34,607 nucleotides of DNA, taken from Willaertia magna. Its lineage: Eukaryota > Heterolobosea > Eutetramitea > Acrasida > Naegleriidae. The translations under genes and the position numbers were made by a program. Shown in pieces: positions 30,236 through 34,607 of this stretch (positions are counted from its first letter, which is position 1; each line of letters opens with the position of its first letter). The notes beneath the pieces are model-generated. The model saw only the letters and a list, made by a program, of their open reading frames with translations. It did not search any database and was not told where the DNA came from. The stretch spans positions 1 through 34,607 of the forward strand of contig CADWAF010003236.1 in assembly GCA_902984215.1 (NCBI GenBank), read 5' to 3'.

Positions 30236-32056
30236 ATGTCACAAATGAATAGTGCAAATAACAATAACGCAATATCAACAGGAACAATAGGACTATTATC
30301 ACCTAATGTTACTTCAAGAATATTAAACACTAATAGCAATGGACCATTTAATGATGATAACTTGGATCTAATAGAAGATAATAATTCATTTTCTCATTTC
30401 CCTGTTGCATCAATGAATGCTAACACAACTGGTGGATTATTACCTGTTAATTCATCATCAGATTTATTAGCTTTAAACACTGGTAATACTCAAGACCATT
30501 TCGATTCATTTATCTCCTCTCCAATAACTTTAACTGCAGCACCAACCACTGAAAGAGATATTCCAAATAATTTGGGTCCAACAGAGAATAGTAATTTAGA
30601 ATTAAATGGAAATTTTAGCAGTAATTTTTCATTTCTAGGAGTTAGTAACCCGCCATTACAAACTACAAATAATTTACAGCTTGGATCTAATTTAAATAAT
30701 AGTTTTTTATTGGGTGGTAATTCTAATACAGGATTGTTAAATACTAGTTCAAATACAAGTAAAAGTTTAACAAGTGGTTTTAATAATTTAACTCATTTAC
30801 TAAGGACTAATAATAACCAACAACAAAATTTACAACAGGTATCTACTAATGGAAGGAATACTCCAACAAATTTATCTGTTAATACAAATAATAAACAACC
30901 AACTACTTCAACCCTATTAGCCTCAGGTCAAGTACCTTTAAGTAGTGGTAGTAATGGTGGAGATCAAACTGGATTTTTTAATTTGTATACAGGAGCAACT
31001 ACTACTACTAGTGGTGGTGTAAATAATAAGGTTAATACAAATCAACAACAAGGTACTGTACCTCTCTATTCTTTAGGGAATAGTAATATTACAAATACTG
31101 GATTTGGTAATGTAGTGAATAATCCAACTAGTTCTAATTCATCTATACTAAACGCACTAAGTCAGAAAGCAGTACCTGCAACTAATACAAATCAACAACC
31201 ATTAACAGCAAGACAACAACCAACTGTTGCAAACTATACAACTACATCATCTGGTATTGTAGGGGGTAATCAAAAAACAACACCTACAATACAACAACCT
31301 GCACCAAATTCAGTTCAAAGTTTATTACTCCAACAATTTCTTTTTAACAGACAACAACAACAAATGACTAATGCCAATCCAACCTTCCAAATGAATCAAC
31401 AACAAACACCTTGGTATTTAAATCAACAAAATAATAATGCTACTCAACAAACTAATATAAATAGAATGAGTAACTTTACAATGAATTCAACACCACCACA
31501 ACAACAAACACCTACAATGGCCAATTCACAAACATCTTCACCATCAAATGTAAATAATAATGCAATGTTTGTTAATTATCCACCACAACAACAACAAGAA
31601 AGACCTAATCGTTCAAAGAAAAGAAGAAATCATACAGGGCCATCATCTGAGACACCAACATTTATTGCAGCAGAAGAGAATTCAAATAGTACTGATGATA
31701 AATTACAAGAAGAAATTGAAGATGAAGATGATGAAGATCAACAAGGAAAGAAGAAATTCTGTTTTAGAAATTTAGTTGTTGAAAAGAATACAAAGAAAAT
31801 GAAATTTGTAAACTCTGACATTAAGGAATATGGTATTAATGGTGGAAGTTGGAGTGAAAGAGAACATCAAGCTTTTCTATTAGGATTAAAAGAATGTGGT
31901 TATGGGAAGTGGAGAGAGATTGCGGATAAATACGTTAAAACAAGAACAAGAATTCAAGTGGCCTCACATTCACAAAAATACTTTCAACGTTTGGAAAGAC
32001 AAGCAAGAAAGAAACAAAAACAAAAGGACAAGGAACAACAACAAAATAAAGTTTAA
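30236..32056 (+). CDS. SHAQKYF-type single-repeat Myb transcription factor
   Basis: Start taken at ATG 30236 (MSQMNSANNNN), since the frame upstream offers only TTG; 606 residues, intronless. Residues 1-460 are low-complexity Asn/Gln/Thr/Ser. A basic patch PNRSKKRRNH (~460) and an acidic patch (EEIEDEDDEDQQ) follow. The single Myb/SANT repeat is at 536-586: GGSWSEREHQAFLLGLKECG...KWREIADKYV...RIQVASHSQKYFQRL. The third helix ends in SHSQKYF (577-583), a variant of the plant/amoeba SHAQKYF motif, so DNA binding is expected. A Lys/Gln-rich tail ends the protein. The stop overlaps that of the F-box-like gene (TTAA 32053-32056). Confidence 0.9.
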   Translation: MSQMNSANNNNAISTGTIGLLSPNVTSRILNTNSNGPFNDDNLDLIEDNNSFSHFPVASMNANTTGGLLPVNSSSDLLALNTGNTQDHFDSFISSPITLTAAPTTERDIPNNLGPTENSNLELNGNFSSNFSFLGVSNPPLQTTNNLQLGSNLNNSFLLGGNSNTGLLNTSSNTSKSLTSGFNNLTHLLRTNNNQQQNLQQVSTNGRNTPTNLSVNTNNKQPTTSTLLASGQVPLSSGSNGGDQTGFFNLYTGATTTTSGGVNNKVNTNQQQGTVPLYSLGNSNITNTGFGNVVNNPTSSNSSILNALSQKAVPATNTNQQPLTARQQPTVANYTTTSSGIVGGNQKTTPTIQQPAPNSVQSLLLQQFLFNRQQQQMTNANPTFQMNQQQTPWYLNQQNNNATQQTNINRMSNFTMNSTPPQQQTPTMANSQTSSPSNVNNNAMFVNYPPQQQQERPNRSKKRRNHTGPSSETPTFIAAEENSNSTDDKLQEEIEDEDDEDQQGKKKFCFRNLVVEKNTKKMKFVNSDIKEYGINGGSWSEREHQAFLLGLKECGYGKWREIADKYVKTRTRIQVASHSQKYFQRLERQARKKQKQKDKEQQQNKV

Positions 32057-32928
32057 TCTGTTGCTGAACCTGTTACAACAATTATTGTGTCTGTAGTGAA
32101 ATTGTAAATGGTATAACAATATATACCCCACCATTCTAATCCATCACTCCAGTAAGGGTGCCAACAATATTCTTCTATTCCTTTTTGCCAATTTAGAATT
32201 TCACAATTTTCAAAATAATCAAACAATTCATTAGTTATTTCAGTAATTGACTTTTGATATTCTTCTTTGTTTCTAATTCCATATGGTGGAGATTTTGTTT
32301 CTAATAGTTTTTTATTCTTTTTTAAAGGTTGTGGTTCTCCAAATAAACTTAAATCCAATACTTGATTGCTTTCATTATTCTTTTTCCTCTTTTCCTTTTT
32401 CTTTTCTTTCTTATTACTTTTCTTGTCAACCTTGACGTTAAATTCATTTTCTAGCAAGTAAAAGAAAAACTTTCCTGGAGTTTTAAAATTAATGTTATCC
32501 ACAGTTACTCCTTCATCTAAGGGAAAAAAATTATTAACTAGAATAAATTTGTGTATTTGTTTTCTTTGAAAAGTAGAAAATAGAGAATACCTATTTGTCA
32601 ACAATTCACAAGGCTTAAAAGTAGCAATTTCTAAAACTCCACCACAATTTTTGTAATTAATGTAAGCTTCGCTTTGATAAGTTTCTTCCTCAAATGGTTT
32701 TAAATAAAATTCTTCTAGTACACCTCTAAACATTATATAATTTTGTGTGTCGTTACTGTTTTTAAATAATTTTTTAACATATCCCCCAACCAACGATTTA
32801 TATAAAAAATCATTGTCAACATTTGAAATGATTTGATAAAATTGTTTATTAACTAGTGCTAAATGATAAAAGTCTGCCACAGACAAAAAGGAAAATACAT
32901 TTAACAAACAACTTTGGGCAAGAAACAT
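32053..32928 (-). CDS. F-box-like protein
   Basis: 291 residues from ATG 32928, chosen for its GAAAAAATG context; an in-frame ATG at 33006 would add 26 residues. Residues ~5-45 (CLLNVFSFLSVADFYHLALVNKQFYQII) match the F-box pattern, which binds Skp1 in SCF ubiquitin ligases. A very basic Lys-rich segment lies near 170-190 (KKEKKKEKRKKNN). The C-terminal half has many aromatics (EEYCWHPYWSDGLEWWGIYCYTIY), perhaps a substrate-binding fold; no WD40, kelch or LRR repeats. The target is unknown. An F-box call from about 40 residues is moderately secure. Confidence 0.7.
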   Translation of the reverse strand: MFLAQSCLLNVFSFLSVADFYHLALVNKQFYQIISNVDNDFLYKSLVGGYVKKLFKNSNDTQNYIMFRGVLEEFYLKPFEEETYQSEAYINYKNCGGVLEIATFKPCELLTNRYSLFSTFQRKQIHKFILVNNFFPLDEGVTVDNINFKTPGKFFFYLLENEFNVKVDKKSNKKEKKKEKRKKNNESNQVLDLSLFGEPQPLKKNKKLLETKSPPYGIRNKEEYQKSITEITNELFDYFENCEILNWQKGIEEYCWHPYWSDGLEWWGIYCYTIYNFTTDTIIVVTGSATD

Positions 32929-33065
32929 TTTTTCTTTAGATTTTAGGTTTTTTTCTAGCACGCACCACTTTTGCTTCTTTATAAGAAGCATACAAATCCA
33001 AAGCAAAAATCCCTAATTGCAAAATTTTCTTGTAACGTTAAATCGATAGAGAACTGCTTTGAGAT

Positions 33066-33171
33066 ATCTACGGCCATACCACTGTGAAAGTCCGATTTGA
33101 GAAGTTAAGCACAGTAGGGCTGCATTAGTACCGAGATGGGAGACTTCTCGGGAACCTGTAGTGCTGTAGAT
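33066..33171 (+). rRNA. 5S ribosomal RNA gene, short form
   Basis: Starts ATCTACGGCCATACCAC and ends GTGCTGTAGAT; the ends pair over nine bases (helix I). ACTGTG/CACAGT forms helix II, CTGCA/TGTAG helix V and CCGAG/CTCGG helix IV. The internal control region is intact (GAAGTTAAGC, TTAGTACCGAGATGGGAGAC). A T5 run at 33171-33175 is a Pol III terminator. Length is ~106 nt against the usual ~120: the segment between the helix II strands is 23 nt, where human has 35, so helix III/loop C is shortened by about 12 nt. It stands alone, not in a visible tandem array. Confidence 0.93.
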
Positions 33172-33320
33172 TTTTATTTAAGTGCAGGATGTTCTCTGAT
33201 GCTAAAAGGAAGGTACAACTTCTAATTTAAACGTGCATTAAGAACGTGGATGAAGTAAATAACAATTAAGACAAGTTTATCAGTTTAGTTTTAAAATCTA
33301 AAACAAACATTACAAAAAAA

Positions 33321-34607
33321 ATGTTGAAAAGGCTTGATAAAAAGAGTCTTTTTAAAAGCATTTCAAAACCACAACTAATTTATTTTAATCAAAATAGGAA
33401 TTTCACAATAGGTGGTTCTCAAAATGAAGAAACACCAAATGAATTTGATTATATTGTTATCGGAGGAGGTTCAGGTGGGTAAGTCATTGAATAAAAAAAA
33501 AACTTTGATAAAATAAATTTAGATTAGCTTGTTCAAAAAGATTATCTATTGAAACACCATTAAACACAAAAATCTGTTTAATAGATTATAGAGATCCAAC
33601 TAATCATTGGTTAGAACAAAATGAATTTAGGAAATGGATTTGGGGATTAGGTGGAACATGTACAAATGTTGGATGTATTCCGTAAGTAAATGTTTTATTG
33701 TGACAATTAACAATAAAATTATAGTAAGAAATTAATGCATACTTCTGCATTATTAGGTGAAACAATTAAACATGATATATCTCACTATGGTTGGAAAATA
33801 GATAGTATATCTCATGATTGGTCAACTTTGGTACAAAATGTTCAAAATCATATTCGTTCTATTAATTTTGGCTATCGCATTGATATGACACAAACATTCG
33901 CAAAAGATAATGAAATAAAGAAATTATTTTATTTAAATATGAAAGCTAAATTTATTAATGATAAAACAATTGAATTATTTGATCCAAAAAAGAATGTTAA
34001 AAAGACAATAAGTGGAAAGAATATTATTTTAGCAATCGGTGGTAAACCTAGATTACCAGATGATATACCAGGTGCAAAAGAATATGCAATTACTTCAGAT
34101 GATTTATTTTCATTAAAGAATCCACCTGGAAAAACATTAATTATTGGTGCTGGATATATTGCTCTTGAGAGTGCTAGTTTTTTAAATGGAATAGGATATG
34201 AAGCAACAGTAATGATGAGATCAAGTCCATTAAGAGGTTTTGATAAAGATTGTTCTTTTAAATTAATTGAAGGAATGAAAGATAGAGGTGTAAATTTTAT
34301 TGAAAAGAGTGTTTTAAAAAAGATTATAAAATTAAATGATAAAGAATATCAAGTGGAATATATTAATTTGGAAACAAAAGAAATTAGAGTAGATACATTT
34401 AATACAGTTATGTTTGCAATTGGAAGAGAAGCTTTAACAAAAGAACTAGGCCTTTCATCTTTACAATTAGATAAAGAAGGAAAAGTAGTTGTGAATGAAA
34501 AGGATCAATCTATTTCACATCCACACATTTATGCAATAGGTGATTGTATTAATAGAAAATTTGAATTAACACCAGTTGCTATTAAAGCAGGTTCTTTACT
34601 TGCTAAA
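33321..34607 (+). CDS. Thioredoxin/glutathione reductase, 3' end outside window
   Basis: Exons 33321-33478, 33523-33681 and 33725 to beyond the window end; introns of 44 and 43 nt, both GTAAGT. N-terminal residues 1-30 (basic, few acids, ending RNFTIGG) look like a mitochondrial presequence. The FAD-binding motif VIGGGSGGLACSKR is at 46-59; the redox disulfide GGTCTNVGCIPKKLMH has C99 and C104; the NADPH-binding IIGAGYIALE and a second ATG-like AIGGKPRLPDD follow; the FAD-contacting YAIGDC is near the window end. Class I pyridine-nucleotide disulfide reductase. WGLGGTCTNVGCIPKKLMH is the animal-type (high Mr) thioredoxin reductase form, but glutathione reductase or TGR cannot be excluded because the C-terminal redox tail (Cys or selenocysteine) lies outside. 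Confidence 0.9.

Noticed and set aside
1..34607. CRISPR arrays, bacterial operons, insertion sequences
   Set aside because: No spaced repeats, Shine-Dalgarno pattern or terminal inverted repeats; the window is clearly spliceosomal-eukaryotic.

Overview
This is an AT-rich nuclear segment from a mitochondriate eukaryotic protist. Coding genes lie on both strands, spliceosomal introns are very short (36-67 nt, mostly GTAAGT...TAG), start codons sit in A-rich contexts, and there is one 5S rRNA gene with a Pol III T-run. The gene set (VPS39, PIG-U, oxodicarboxylate carrier, FANCD2, MICU, AGFG-type ArfGAP, eL29, SNX-BAR sorting nexin, SHAQKYF-type Myb, pyridine-nucleotide disulfide reductase) fits a free-living amoeba or flagellate. 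A heterolobosean (Naegleria/Willaertia type) is my best guess, but nothing in the sequence proves it. The standard code fits: TAA and TAG end every gene and TGG encodes Trp.

Layout. 1-1632: the 3' part of an unrecognised gene with an apparent frame break. 1760-2496(-): remains of an ADP-ribosylglycohydrolase gene, frameshifted and cut off in its fifth exon. The junction holds a 34-bp exact copy of VPS39 between two copies of the intron-4/exon-5 boundary. 2742-6980: VPS39(+) and PIG-U(-), convergent. 7146-7478(-): small coiled-coil gene with 21-bp tandem repeats. 7479-8544: gene-free, extremely AT-rich. 8545-11162: TBC-domain gene(+) and a six-exon MFS transporter(-) with a 7-nt microexon, tail to tail with a 17-nt coding overlap. 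11477-12541: oxodicarboxylate carrier. 12934-17972: FANCD2. 18035-20430: MICU-like gene(+) and an EF-hand-like gene(-) sharing TTAA at their stops. 20502-21820(-): ArfGAP with an in-frame TGA. 22105-22296: eL29. 22400-25419(-): multi-IQ-motif protein. 25551-28327(+): a small membrane protein, an SNX1/2/Vps5-like sorting nexin and an orphan. 28359-29489(-): mitochondrial-type TPR protein. 30236-32928: Myb(+) and F-box-like(-) genes, again sharing TTAA. 33066-33171: 5S rRNA. 33321-end: thioredoxin/glutathione reductase, cut by the window edge.

Functional themes. There is no operon. Several genes serve endolysosomal traffic (VPS39, sorting nexin, ArfGAP, TBC) and several serve mitochondria (ODC carrier, MICU, TPR protein, reductase), but these look like chance neighbours. 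The most unusual features are architectural: convergent genes whose stop codons overlap or abut, uniformly tiny introns, a microexon, a filler-DNA breakpoint and an internal TGA in an otherwise intact gene.
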